39,322 nt of DNA from the NCBI GenBank assembly GCA_016784545.1, contig JADHUM010000040.1, forward strand, positions 1 to 39,322. Reading direction: 5' to 3'. The stretch comes from Candidatus Neomarinimicrobiota bacterium (lineage in GTDB: Bacteria; Fidelibacterota; UBA8477; JABMPR01). Position numbers and translations under genes: made by a program. Below the pieces are notes generated by a model. It saw only the letters and a program-made list of their open reading frames with translations. It searched no databases and was not told the DNA's origin. Numbering within the stretch: the stretch's first letter is position 1; each line of letters opens with the position of its first letter. Shown here one piece after another: positions 9,028-17,112 of this stretch.

Positions 9028-9753
9028 TTATTCAGTTTCGGCTGGCTCTGCAAAATAGATAGGATATATGGTTTCCCCATAGGGACCGACACCCCTGGAT
9101 AAAAATTTCTGATAGTCTTCCTCAGAATAGGGTGCCTTGGGTTGGGGCGCTGATCGAGTATCCCCAAAATAGTTTTTACTATAAGCCTCAACGGAACGAG
9201 GATCTCTTACCACTCGGACTCCACGTACTCCAGCAATGCCTGCTGCAACCATATCATTGTCAGCATCTCCGTAAAAGATATGGAGACCTAATTCTGCTAT
9301 ACGGATATGTTTTGTGGTAAACTTGTGTCCGCTGACAGCATCCTTCTTCTTGGGAGAAAAGAATAAATTTTCATTCAGGGTAATATCAAAACCCAGTTCC
9401 CTGGTTAAATGCCGAGCTACCGCATCGCCGTTGATACCTGGACGAGCAGTAATAAAGTATACCTTATGCCCATGGGCTCTAAGGAAACTGATTAATTCAG
9501 CTACAGGTTGAATGGTTACTGAATACAGACTATCATGCTGATTCACCCAGCCATAATCAAGATGATCCGGGTCATCACTCATTTGAGGAGCTTTGAGAAA
9601 ATTGTCACGTGAAAATAAAATTGTGTCATCAATGTCAAAACCGACTTTTAATTGACCCAAAACAGGTTGTGAATCACTTATCACTTCTGGAGTGTTACAA
9701 GCGGATATAAATATGGTTAGCGTTATAATCAATACGTTCATGAATCTCATCAT
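9028..9753 (-). CDS. aphA: Class B acid phosphatase-like lipoprotein (AphA-like, HAD IIIB)
   Basis: The 241-residue product resembles the periplasmic class B non-specific acid phosphatase AphA, which hydrolyses nucleotide and other phosphomonoesters. Seen: VGFDIDDTILFSRDNF near residue 40 (nucleophile Asp and the DDT signature), VYFITARPG near 97 (motif II) and FYGDADNDMVAAGIAGVRGVRVVRDP near 158 (motif IV with the acidic DND cluster). The family's N-terminal signal peptide is here a lipoprotein-like one, MMRFMNVLIITLTIFISAC, so the enzyme may be membrane-anchored. GGAG lies 6 nt before the ATG at 9753. It converges on the upstream glycosidase-like gene with 2 bp between the stop codons. Confidence 0.88.
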   Translation of the reverse strand: MMRFMNVLIITLTIFISACNTPEVISDSQPVLGQLKVGFDIDDTILFSRDNFLKAPQMSDDPDHLDYGWVNQHDSLYSVTIQPVAELISFLRAHGHKVYFITARPGINGDAVARHLTRELGFDITLNENLFFSPKKKDAVSGHKFTTKHIRIAELGLHIFYGDADNDMVAAGIAGVRGVRVVRDPRSVEAYSKNYFGDTRSAPQPKAPYSEEDYQKFLSRGVGPYGETIYPIYFAEPAETE

Positions 9754-9870
9754 TTCTTACTCCACATTAATTTTTCCCAATATGCCCAGCCTAATTCGTC
9801 TCAGATTCAAACACAATTTTAAAGGTATAAATTAGTAGCAATTACCTGTGGGAGTATTCATTTTTAAAGC

Positions 9871-10416
9871 ATGCTTAAACTTCCCATATCCAAAGTGGAA
9901 CTAGACCTCACCTATCTCATTGCGAGCAAATGGTCCAAACCACAGTGGGATAAATTCATGATCACTATGTCAAACCCCTACAGGTGGATAGTCCCTACTC
10001 TCACTTTCGCAATGCTACTCATCTATCTGGACTGGGAGGCAGGATTATTGGCGATAGTGTTGGGGGGCTTAAGTGCAAGCGCAGCGGATGCTATCAATTC
10101 TCGAGTGCTGAAAAAGAAAACTGATCGTGTGAGACCGGGAAAACAATTTGAAGATATCAGATCATTGGGCACCATGAACTACGGCAAGAAATCATTTCCT
10201 TCTAACCATGCTTCAAATACGATGGCCTTTGCCTTGTCATTCAGTTTTATGTTTTCCTGGACAGCCTGGATATTGATACCACTCTCCCTGCTGGTGGGAT
10301 ATTCAAGAATATATTGCGGCGCTCACTTCCCCCTGGATGTTTTAGCGGGCTGGATATTTGGCGCTACATGGAGCATGATATTTATAACTATCATTTCCTT
10401 ATTCTATCTTACATAA
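9871..10416 (+). CDS. PAP2-family membrane phosphatase
   Basis: This is a 181-residue integral membrane protein with the three-part PAP2 acid-phosphatase signature: KKKTDRVRP near residue 84-92 (KxxxxxxRP), PSNHASN near 110 (PSxH) and SRIYCGAHFPLDVLAG near 147 (SRxxxxxHxxxD). Between and around these are five or so hydrophobic helices. Such enzymes dephosphorylate lipid phosphates such as phosphatidate, phosphatidylglycerophosphate or undecaprenyl pyrophosphate; the exact substrate cannot be told. All catalytic residues are present. No clear ribosome-binding site is visible before the ATG at 9871. It is read divergently from the AphA-like gene across a 117-bp gap and is followed by a hairpin shared with the convergent gene. 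Confidence 0.88.
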   Translation: MLKLPISKVELDLTYLIASKWSKPQWDKFMITMSNPYRWIVPTLTFAMLLIYLDWEAGLLAIVLGGLSASAADAINSRVLKKKTDRVRPGKQFEDIRSLGTMNYGKKSFPSNHASNTMAFALSFSFMFSWTAWILIPLSLLVGYSRIYCGAHFPLDVLAGWIFGATWSMIFITIISLFYLT

Positions 10417-10449
10417 TTCTAAATCTTTTTATTCCACTCGTGCTATGCT

Positions 10450-10480
10450 AAAAAAAAGAGGTAAGTTACCTCACCTCTTT
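10450..10480 (-). terminator. Rho-independent terminator of the 10520-10882 gene, possibly bidirectional
   Basis: AAAGAGGT (10455-10462) pairs with ACCTCTTT (10473-10480) around a 10-nt loop. Read on the minus strand it is followed by a run of seven T. On the plus strand the stem ends in TTT then CAAAATT, so it could also stop the PAP2 transcript, less efficiently. Confidence 0.75.
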
Positions 10481-10519
10481 CAAAATTGCCATTCGCCTCA
10501 AAATGAGACATTATGCTTT

Positions 10520-10882
10520 TTATAGCTTTCTCTTAAGTCCGTCATATTCTTTTTCAAGTTTATGAATCTCAGCACGTATTGTCTGCAAACGGCTCAGTAT
10601 GGCCTCAGGACTATCACCTACAACTTTAGCCGAGGCTACAGCAGTTTTAACAGTCTTCTTTCCAGCGACGTTCTTGCCCTTTGCTTTACGCTTCTTGGGG
10701 CCCTTATCTTTTCTCTTCCAATTACTCAGAGTGACTACGGAAACTCCGTATTTATCACTGGCAGCTTTCATACCACCACGTTTATGCTCAGCATCATAAG
10801 CAATGATAAATGCAACTATCTCTGCTTTTTCTTCTGCTGAATAACGTTTCCCCTGCTTACCTGTTGCTGGTTTGTCAGCCAT
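10520..10882 (-). CDS. Small HTH / lysine-rich / coiled-coil DNA-binding protein
   Basis: This 120-residue basic protein has three visible parts. Residues 12-57 (RYSAEEKAEIVAFI, then GGMKAASDKYGVSVVTLSNW) form a helix-turn-helix like that of transposase OrfA proteins. Residues 58-85 are a Lys/Arg/Ala-rich tail (KRKDKGPKKRKAKGKN). Residues 90-120 are a leucine-rich amphipathic helix likely to form a coiled coil. There is no catalytic transposase partner nearby and no terminal inverted repeats, so it is more likely a domesticated DNA-binding protein than an active element. AGGAGG lies 9 nt before the ATG. An AAACTATAGTTT palindrome overlaps a possible promoter upstream, consistent with self-regulation. 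Function not known. Confidence 0.8.
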   Translation of the reverse strand: MADKPATGKQGKRYSAEEKAEIVAFIIAYDAEHKRGGMKAASDKYGVSVVTLSNWKRKDKGPKKRKAKGKNVAGKKTVKTAVASAKVVGDSPEAILSRLQTIRAEIHKLEKEYDGLKRKL

Positions 10883-10924
10883 TTAAAAAACCTCCTGGAT
10901 TGTATGATTTAAACAAGTGTAACC

Positions 10925-10953
10925 AAACTATAGTTTTAAGTTGCTATTATCAA
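10925..10953 (-). promoter_or_regulatory. Candidate promoter with overlapping palindrome for the HTH gene
   Basis: On the minus strand TTGATA (10948-10953) and TATAGT (10927-10932) are spaced by 15 nt, short of the ideal 17. The perfect 12-bp palindrome AAACTATAGTTT (10925-10936) covers the -10 element, a good place for a repressor. It lies about 43-54 nt upstream of the start at 10882. Confidence 0.4.
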
Positions 10954-11045
10954 GAGATAATTTTTTTTGACCTACTTGAAGCATAAATCAAACTTGAGTT
11001 TTGAGATTTTGATATATTTGAAGTTATAAGTTGGAGTCGATCTGC

Positions 11046-11852
11046 CTATTTGCGAAAGCTTATACTATGTTTTATCCGATCCCAAACTTCATCCATTTCT
11101 TCCAGAGTGGCAGCTTCTATATCCCGCTTTTCATCATCAAATACTTTTTCAAGCGCACGAAACCTGGCATCAAATTTATCAATTGCCTGGCGCATTGAAG
11201 TTTCACTATCCAGATTCATCAATCGACCCACATTAACTATACTAAAGAGGACATCACCAAATTCTTCCCTGGATCGTTCATGGTTTCCTTCAAGCCATAC
11301 TTCTAACAATTCATCAATTTCTTCATGGGATTTTGCCAACGCAGGAGCAACATCATCCCAATCGAATCCAACTGTTGAGGCTTTCTCCTGTACACGCTGT
11401 GCCCGAATTAATCCTGGCAAGTTTTTCGGAACCCCATCAATCCAACTTTTTCGACCCTCACTTTTTTTGGCCTTCTCCCATTTTTCCTTGGCATCTTCAA
11501 GTCGTTTGGTTTTTCTATTGTCATCACCAAAAACATGGGGGTGGCGTCGAATAAGTTTTTCATTAATTGAATGTATTGAGTCGCGGAGCTCAAACTTATT
11601 TTCCTCTTCTGCCATTTGAGCCTGCATGACAATATGCAATAGCAGGTCTCCAAGCTCCGTCAGTATATCCTCTTGTTTACCATCCTCAATACTCTCCACA
11701 ACTTCATACGCCTCTTCAAGGAGATAAGGGATCATACTTTCTGGAGTTTGCTCAATATCCCAGGGACAACCCTCAGGACTACGAAGTTTGGATACGATAT
11801 CGATGAGACGTCGGAGTTCAAACTCAGGGGAGGTCTTGAATGCTTCCACCAT
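11046..11852 (-). CDS. mazG: Nucleoside triphosphate pyrophosphohydrolase MazG
   Basis: MazG hydrolyses (d)NTPs to (d)NMP and pyrophosphate and cleans non-canonical nucleotides. The 268 residues contain two MazG repeats. The first has LRSPEGCPWDIEQTPESM, LLEEAYEVVESIE and ELGDLLLHIVMQAQMAEE (about residues 23-90). The second has GFDWDDVAPALAKSHEEIDEL and EEFGDVLFSIVNVGRLM (about 158-215). Both ExxE...ExxD metal-binding patterns are present, and the linker RRHPHVFGD is characteristic. The ATG at 11852 directly follows the stop of the upstream CNNM gene, so translation is probably coupled. It is the last gene of the seven-gene run that starts with recJ. Confidence 0.97.
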   Translation of the reverse strand: MVEAFKTSPEFELRRLIDIVSKLRSPEGCPWDIEQTPESMIPYLLEEAYEVVESIEDGKQEDILTELGDLLLHIVMQAQMAEEENKFELRDSIHSINEKLIRRHPHVFGDDNRKTKRLEDAKEKWEKAKKSEGRKSWIDGVPKNLPGLIRAQRVQEKASTVGFDWDDVAPALAKSHEEIDELLEVWLEGNHERSREEFGDVLFSIVNVGRLMNLDSETSMRQAIDKFDARFRALEKVFDDEKRDIEAATLEEMDEVWDRIKHSISFRK

Positions 11853-13151
11853 TTACTTAATCTCAGTCCTGGTCACTTTTACTTTTTCAATACGATTTTT
11901 CTCAACAGATAAAACTTCAAATTTGAACTGCTCATACTCTACTATTTCACCTGGCTCAGGAATGGTTCCAAGGCTGGAATAAATCAGGCCCCCTATGGAA
12001 TCAAAATCACGCTCTTCAGCGAATTCAATTCCCAAAACTGCAGCGACGTCATCCAGATGAGTTGATGCTTCTATTACAAAGACGTGCTTCTCTAGCTCAA
12101 CAATCTCGGAATTCTCATCGGACTCATCGAGTTCATCCTTTAGATCACCCAAAACTTCTTCAATGATATCTTCCACCGCTATCATTCCAGAGAAACCACC
12201 ATATTCATCTACAACAATGGCTAACTTTTGTTTTTCCTTCTGCATTTCTCTCAGGAGGTCATCAACATACTGATGTTCAGGAACAAACATTGCCTGCCTG
12301 GCGAGACGCTCAAGATTAATGCGTTGTGAGCTGCTATGCAGATAGGGTAAAATATCTTTTATGAAGACAATACCCTTTATCTGATCAATCTGATCTTTGT
12401 AGAGGGGATACTTTGAGTAGCCACTCTGTCTAATGAGAGTTAAAACTTCATCGCGACTCATCTCAGTATGCAGCATGAACACATCTGGTCGTGGTATCAT
12501 TATTTCCTTGGCTTGTGTATCACCAAATTGAATAATGGAGTGAATCATTTCTTTTTCTTCCTCTCCAATAACACCCTGATCCTGTCCCAATTCCACCAGT
12601 TCTTTGATTTCTTCATCTGAGGTGAAGTTTTCCTCTGGTTGAATTCCCGTAATGGTTACCATCTTTTCCACAAGGTTATAGACAACCTGCGCGATGGGTG
12701 AAAACAACTTGAAAATGATGGAGAGGATACCAACTATTCTGGATGCAAATCCCAATGAATGCCGCATTGCCAAAACCTTTGGTGTGATCTCACCTATAAT
12801 GACCAATATAATGGTGAGAATAATGGTCTCTGCAACCAGGGCAAGAACTTGGTTCACGCCGCTTTTGCTGGCGATTTCGGTTGTAATCAAAGCAGCCATG
12901 GAGGCCAGGGCAACATTGACTATGGTATTGCCAGTCAATACGGTGATGAGTAATCGTTTAGGCGTTGCCAATAGGCGTACTATGAGTCTGGAGGATGGAG
13001 CCAGATCATGCTTTAATTTTTCAAGATCATTTCTTTTAAGATTAAATAGTGCAGTTTCAGATCCTGAAAAAAAGGCAGACATTCCCAATAGGAGAATAAA
13101 TACAACTAATTGCCAGACGAGAGTGGACTCGAAGAATTCTGAAAACTCCAT
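11853..13151 (-). CDS. CNNM/CorC-family membrane protein (hemolysin-like, DUF21 + CBS)
   Basis: This 432-residue inner-membrane protein has the CNNM/HlyC layout: a DUF21 transmembrane domain at about 1-180 (GMSAFFSGSETALF at 23-36, VLTGNTIVNVALAS, IIGEITPKVLAMR near 118-130), a tandem CBS module at about 215-335 (IMIPRPDVFMLHTEMS, YSKYPLYKDQIDQIKGIVFIKD, VDEYGGFSGMIAVEDIIEEVLGD) and a C-terminal transporter-associated domain at about 345-432. Characterised members transport Mg2+ or other cations; in Bacteroidota a relative is GldE. Its start overlaps the ybeY stop by 1 nt (TAATG) and its stop abuts the mazG start. Substrate not assignable. Confidence 0.93.
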   Translation of the reverse strand: MEFSEFFESTLVWQLVVFILLLGMSAFFSGSETALFNLKRNDLEKLKHDLAPSSRLIVRLLATPKRLLITVLTGNTIVNVALASMAALITTEIASKSGVNQVLALVAETIILTIILVIIGEITPKVLAMRHSLGFASRIVGILSIIFKLFSPIAQVVYNLVEKMVTITGIQPEENFTSDEEIKELVELGQDQGVIGEEEKEMIHSIIQFGDTQAKEIMIPRPDVFMLHTEMSRDEVLTLIRQSGYSKYPLYKDQIDQIKGIVFIKDILPYLHSSSQRINLERLARQAMFVPEHQYVDDLLREMQKEKQKLAIVVDEYGGFSGMIAVEDIIEEVLGDLKDELDESDENSEIVELEKHVFVIEASTHLDDVAAVLGIEFAEERDFDSIGGLIYSSLGTIPEPGEIVEYEQFKFEVLSVEKNRIEKVKVTRTEIK

Positions 13152-13573
13152 TAAGTATCCAGGTCCATAAGTTTTTTAATATATTGATTCTCTAAATCAG
13201 TCATTTGCTCTTTAGCTGTTGCTGTATCATCCTCGTATCCACATAAATGCAAACAACCGTGAATGAGAACTCTCAATAACTCAATGTCCAATTTCGTGTT
13301 ATAGGAAATGGCATTGTCCACAATCTGCTCATATGAGAGATAAATCTCCCCCTCAATATTTTCATCGGGGTCATTCAAATTAAAAGCGATGACATCCGTA
13401 TAAACATCCTTCTCAAAATATTCTTTTTTCATGAGACGGAGATCATCTTTTCCCAGAAATATTACGTTCACATATTCAAAGGTTTTATGCTCAGTTGCCA
13501 GCACTTCACCCACACAGGCAATGAATTGAGGAGCGTCCACCCCGCCAGGCGGGTCGATAATGTCAATTTTCAT
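13151..13573 (-). CDS. ybeY: Endoribonuclease YbeY (rRNA maturation)
   Basis: YbeY is a metal-dependent endoribonuclease needed for 16S rRNA 3'-end maturation and ribosome quality control. The 140 residues show the core TDVIAFN (59-65), GEIYLS (75-80) and HGCLHLCGYEDD (105-116). The usual H-x3-H-x5-H zinc site is changed: H105 and H109 are present, but the third ligand position is Asp115. I recall the same substitution in Bacteroidota YbeY (GYKDKT), so it fits an FCB host and need not mean inactivity. It sits next to the 7TM-HD gene, a pairing also seen in Firmicutes (yqfF-ybeY). Confidence 0.95.
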   Translation of the reverse strand: MKIDIIDPPGGVDAPQFIACVGEVLATEHKTFEYVNVIFLGKDDLRLMKKEYFEKDVYTDVIAFNLNDPDENIEGEIYLSYEQIVDNAISYNTKLDIELLRVLIHGCLHLCGYEDDTATAKEQMTDLENQYIKKLMDLDT

Positions 13574-13617
13574 GGATAAGGTGGGTAGTATCTTGGCGTG
13601 ATTTACCAGGTCTATTA

Positions 13618-15921
13618 TTAGTCTTCATCATCCATCATATGCAATTTTTCTCGTTGCCCTGGATATTCAATTCTTTCGTGCATACTTCCAGTGAGAACGG
13701 GCATCATTGCGCTTTTTATAATCTCAAGATCTCTAAAGGTTAGGGGGCAATTGATTAGCTCCCCTCCTTTGATTCTACTTTCAATTATTGTATCCATAAG
13801 CGATTCAATGCGTTGTGGGTTGGGATTCTTCAAACTGCGCGAGGCTGCTTCAATCGCTTCGGCAATCATTAAAATACCAGTTTCCTTTGTATTTGGTCTG
13901 GGACCTGGATATCTGAAGTCTGCCTCGTTAATATCTGAATCGGTTTCTTTTGCCTTCTCTAGCGCTTGCTGATAAAAGTACTCGACTCTGGTTTTTCCAT
14001 GGTGCATGGGGATAAAATCGGCCACAATAGAGGGTAATCGATTTTCATCTGCCAGTTTGATACCATCCTTAACATGTGCAACAATCACGGTCGCACTAAG
14101 TCTGGGTGAGAGTTTATCATGTTTGTTGGTACCCCGTAATTGGTTTTCAATAAAGTATTCAGGCTTTTCAGCTTTGCCAATATCATGATAGTAGGCGCCC
14201 ACGCGTGCCAGCAATGAATTGGCTCCCACCGCTTCAGAAGCTGCAACAGCCAGATTGCCAACATCAATGCTATGCTTAAAAGTTCCTGGAGCCCTCATAG
14301 CCAACTTACTTAACAGCTTGTTGTTAAAATCCAGAAGTTCAAGCAAAGTTAAATTGGTGGTGATTTTGAAAACTCTCTCAATTAAAACCAGTAGTCCGTA
14401 GGAGAGCAGCGGAGATAATACGCCATTGGCAGTCGCAAAGACCATATGCTCCATCACAGATTCCCAATTGCTAAATTTGATCATTTCGAAAACTGCAATC
14501 ACAGCAACATAACCTGAAGTGACAGCCAGAATACTCCACAATATCTGAGATCGTGATCTTAGTCGGCGTACCGTATAAATAGCCAGGGAAGAGACAAATA
14601 GGTTGGCCACAATAAATGGAATATTGTTGCTGAGGATAATACCTGTCAGTAGGGTCAGTGTCACCATAATGATAAAAGCTATTCTGCCATCAAATACGAC
14701 GGTAAATATCATGGCAGCAATAGTCATTGGGACAAAAAACTCAGACCAGCCCAATTTATAGACAATCATGTGCGCCAGGGCGAGCGTCATAATAAAAACA
14801 ATGCCCACCAGAGCGATGAGTTTTATATCGTTATAAATCTGGCTCCTATAGGTCTGTAGATATGCAAAAAAGAAAAAGAGTAAAAATGCTGAAAGCATAA
14901 TTTTGCCCATAAAGGTGGTGACCTTGTTCGCTGCCGATTCACCGTACCCTTTGCGGATGTATTCCTTTTCCAATGAATTCAGTTTTTGTTTTATCGGGGG
15001 AGTTACCCGGGTATTGGCATCCACAATACGCTCGTTCTTGAAAACTTTCCCCACACTTATGGGCACCAGATTGCGAGCTTCGGAAATGCGATTGTCAGTA
15101 AGCTCAGCAGAATAGTTCAGGTTAGGAATCATTACAGCCTGGGCGATGTCCTCGGCAAGTTGCTGCAGGCTTGGATTCCGTTCAAAGTAATTGGAGCTAA
15201 GCACCTTTTGAACGCTCTCCCAGGACTGCTCCATATTGCGGAAGTCCTTGGGGTTTCGGCTTGATTCTTTGCCCCTCATAATCATGGTTATTCGAGCAAC
15301 GTCAATATCTGTTGGAAGATCACCAATGATACCCAGCATGTACTGTGGCAGGAGGGCTTGTTTTACTGAATTTGCAAGTTGCCTGGTGGAGGGACCTTCT
15401 TCCAGGAAATAGCTCCAGCGAGGCGTACCTAAATTTTTGAGACCTCTATTCTGCAAATCCAGTTTAAAGTTAAGAACGTGTAATGAATCTTCTTGTAGCT
15501 CGAAAACCATGGAATCTGCAGCCAGACTATCTGTAATGGTACTCCAATAATTTTTCTTGGCAGATAAATCTTTTTCAGCCTGATACCACAGGGCGAGCTG
15601 TTCACGCATCTCATCTATTGCCGTATTCACTTTATCGCGGGTGGTATTGTCCCAAATAAATACGGGTTGTACTGTACTCTCGCGAGCGTTGCGATCTATT
15701 TCGAGCGCATCGTTTGTTTTTAAAATGTCAAAATCAAACGGGGCGATAATGGTTTCAGTAGTGATCTGGTCAACATCATAGTTGAATTGAAACATCTTTC
15801 CTCGAGGGAAAAACAGAGCTGTGACAACGAGAAGCAGAGCAATAAGCGTTATTTGGCTGATCCTTAGCCAGAGGTGATATTTCTTTTCGTCACTGACGAC
15901 CTTTTTTGATTGTGGCAACAT
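13618..15921 (-). CDS. pgpH: 7TM-HD protein, PgpH-type cyclic-di-AMP phosphodiesterase
   Basis: The 767-residue membrane protein has the PgpH/YqfF architecture: one N-terminal helix (about 20-38), a large extracytoplasmic 7TMR-HDED region (about 40-335), seven membrane helices (about 338-520) and a cytoplasmic HD domain (about 525-735). HD residues seen are FKHS (H550), YYHDIGK (H579-D580), VAH near 616 and MHHG near 642. Characterised members cleave c-di-AMP; whether this species makes c-di-AMP cannot be seen here. The ATG at 15921 lies 7 nt after the acyl-CoA dehydrogenase stop, and ybeY follows 44 nt downstream. The ribosome-binding site (AAAGGG) is rather far upstream. Confidence 0.92.
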   Translation of the reverse strand: MLPQSKKVVSDEKKYHLWLRISQITLIALLLVVTALFFPRGKMFQFNYDVDQITTETIIAPFDFDILKTNDALEIDRNARESTVQPVFIWDNTTRDKVNTAIDEMREQLALWYQAEKDLSAKKNYWSTITDSLAADSMVFELQEDSLHVLNFKLDLQNRGLKNLGTPRWSYFLEEGPSTRQLANSVKQALLPQYMLGIIGDLPTDIDVARITMIMRGKESSRNPKDFRNMEQSWESVQKVLSSNYFERNPSLQQLAEDIAQAVMIPNLNYSAELTDNRISEARNLVPISVGKVFKNERIVDANTRVTPPIKQKLNSLEKEYIRKGYGESAANKVTTFMGKIMLSAFLLFFFFAYLQTYRSQIYNDIKLIALVGIVFIMTLALAHMIVYKLGWSEFFVPMTIAAMIFTVVFDGRIAFIIMVTLTLLTGIILSNNIPFIVANLFVSSLAIYTVRRLRSRSQILWSILAVTSGYVAVIAVFEMIKFSNWESVMEHMVFATANGVLSPLLSYGLLVLIERVFKITTNLTLLELLDFNNKLLSKLAMRAPGTFKHSIDVGNLAVAASEAVGANSLLARVGAYYHDIGKAEKPEYFIENQLRGTNKHDKLSPRLSATVIVAHVKDGIKLADENRLPSIVADFIPMHHGKTRVEYFYQQALEKAKETDSDINEADFRYPGPRPNTKETGILMIAEAIEAASRSLKNPNPQRIESLMDTIIESRIKGGELINCPLTFRDLEIIKSAMMPVLTGSMHERIEYPGQREKLHMMDDED

Positions 15922-15928
15922 GTAGTAA

Positions 15929-17077
15929 TTATAACCCTTTCATAAGCTGCTTCAAAATCACAAGTTTTTGAACTTCTGACGTCCCTTCACCAATGGTGAG
16001 CACTTTGGCATCACGGAAGAACCGTTCAACCTGAAATTCTTTTATGTATCCATAACCGCCATGCACTTGTACGGCCATATTGGTTGCCCGTACAGCAGTT
16101 TCAGAGGCCTTTAATTTAGCCATCGCAGCAGCTTTTACTACATTTCCGCCATGATCTTTCACATAACTCGCATGGTAAACCAGATGTCTCGCTGCTTCAA
16201 TCTCCGTGGCCATTTCAGCAAGCTGCAATCCCACGCCCTGGAAGCGATGTATCTTTTTCCCAAATGCTTCACGCTCATCGGCATATTTTATTGCAGCCTG
16301 GAGGGCACCTTCAGCCAGACCAAGAGACAGGGCCGCCACACTGATGCGACCTCCGACCAATGCGGTCATCATGTGACTAAATCCAACATCCAGTTCTCCT
16401 AGCAACGCGTTGGATGGAACTCTCATATTTTCAAAGGTCAAAGCACGCGTATCCGACCCACGCCAGCCCATTTTCTTTTCAGGTGGGCCAATAATGAAAC
16501 CTGGTGTTTTTGGATCAACCATGAATACAGAAACCCCACCTGGACGTTTGGCATCAGGATCAGTCACTGCGGTTAAATTGCACACTCCTGAGTAACCAGC
16601 ATTGGTGATAAAATTTTTAGAACCATTAATTACCCATTCATCCCCATCTCTTACAGCAGTAGTCTTTGTGCCACCTGCATCGGACCCAGCCTCTGGTTCG
16701 GTCAAACCAAAACAAGCCAGATATTTGCCGGAGATCAGATTGGAAAGATGGGCATTTTTTTGATCCTCATTCCCAAACAGAAAAATTGGGCTGGTGCCTA
16801 ATGAGATGTGGGCAGCCACAGTAATGGCAACGGATGAATCAACTTTGGCCAACTCCTCAATGACCAGAGTATAGGCCAGCGTATCCATACCAGCACCACC
16901 ATATTCCTCGGGGAAGGGAATTCCCAGGAGTCCTAACTCCGCCAGTTTGGGAATAAGTTCCAGGGGGAAGCGTTCCTCCCTGTCAAGGGTTTCAGCGATT
17001 GGCGCAACTTCATTGGCAGCAAAATCACGAACCATGTCCTGGAGCATATAATGCTCATCCTGAAAGTATTGTTTCAT
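15929..17077 (-). CDS. Acyl-CoA dehydrogenase (short-chain type)
   Basis: This FAD enzyme oxidises an acyl-CoA to the trans-2-enoyl-CoA and passes electrons to EtfAB (genes at 4401-6140). The 382 residues match the short/branched-chain class in full. Seen in order: LGIPFPEEYGGAGMD (52-66), ACFGLTEPEAGSDAGG (about 125-140, flavin and acyl-CoA contacts), WVINGSKNFITNAG, the RRISVAALSLG-like region, REAFGKKIHRFQGV, VQVHGGYGYIKEFQVERFFRDAKV, and IGEGTSEVQ near the C-terminus, in which the first Glu is the catalytic base. The chain length preference (butyryl-, isovaleryl- or 2-methylbutyryl-CoA) cannot be set. It lies inside the recJ-mazG run. Confidence 0.95.
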   Translation of the reverse strand: MKQYFQDEHYMLQDMVRDFAANEVAPIAETLDREERFPLELIPKLAELGLLGIPFPEEYGGAGMDTLAYTLVIEELAKVDSSVAITVAAHISLGTSPIFLFGNEDQKNAHLSNLISGKYLACFGLTEPEAGSDAGGTKTTAVRDGDEWVINGSKNFITNAGYSGVCNLTAVTDPDAKRPGGVSVFMVDPKTPGFIIGPPEKKMGWRGSDTRALTFENMRVPSNALLGELDVGFSHMMTALVGGRISVAALSLGLAEGALQAAIKYADEREAFGKKIHRFQGVGLQLAEMATEIEAARHLVYHASYVKDHGGNVVKAAAMAKLKASETAVRATNMAVQVHGGYGYIKEFQVERFFRDAKVLTIGEGTSEVQKLVILKQLMKGL

Positions 17078-17112
17078 GTTATGTCCCCCTGAATTTGAAT
17101 AGAATGATTAAT

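Noticed and set aside
11050-11619. A 189-codon plus-strand frame
   Set aside because: It is antisense to mazG, low in complexity (Ser/Arg-rich) and shows no domain; the minus-strand product is a clear MazG.
13541-13553. Palindrome CCCGCCAGGCGGG, with CCGCCAGGCGG again inside the protease gene near 2846
   Set aside because: Both copies encode a Pro-Pro-Gly-Gly stretch in frame (PPGGVDAP and PPGGVGD), so codon choice explains the likeness; neither is followed by a T-run.
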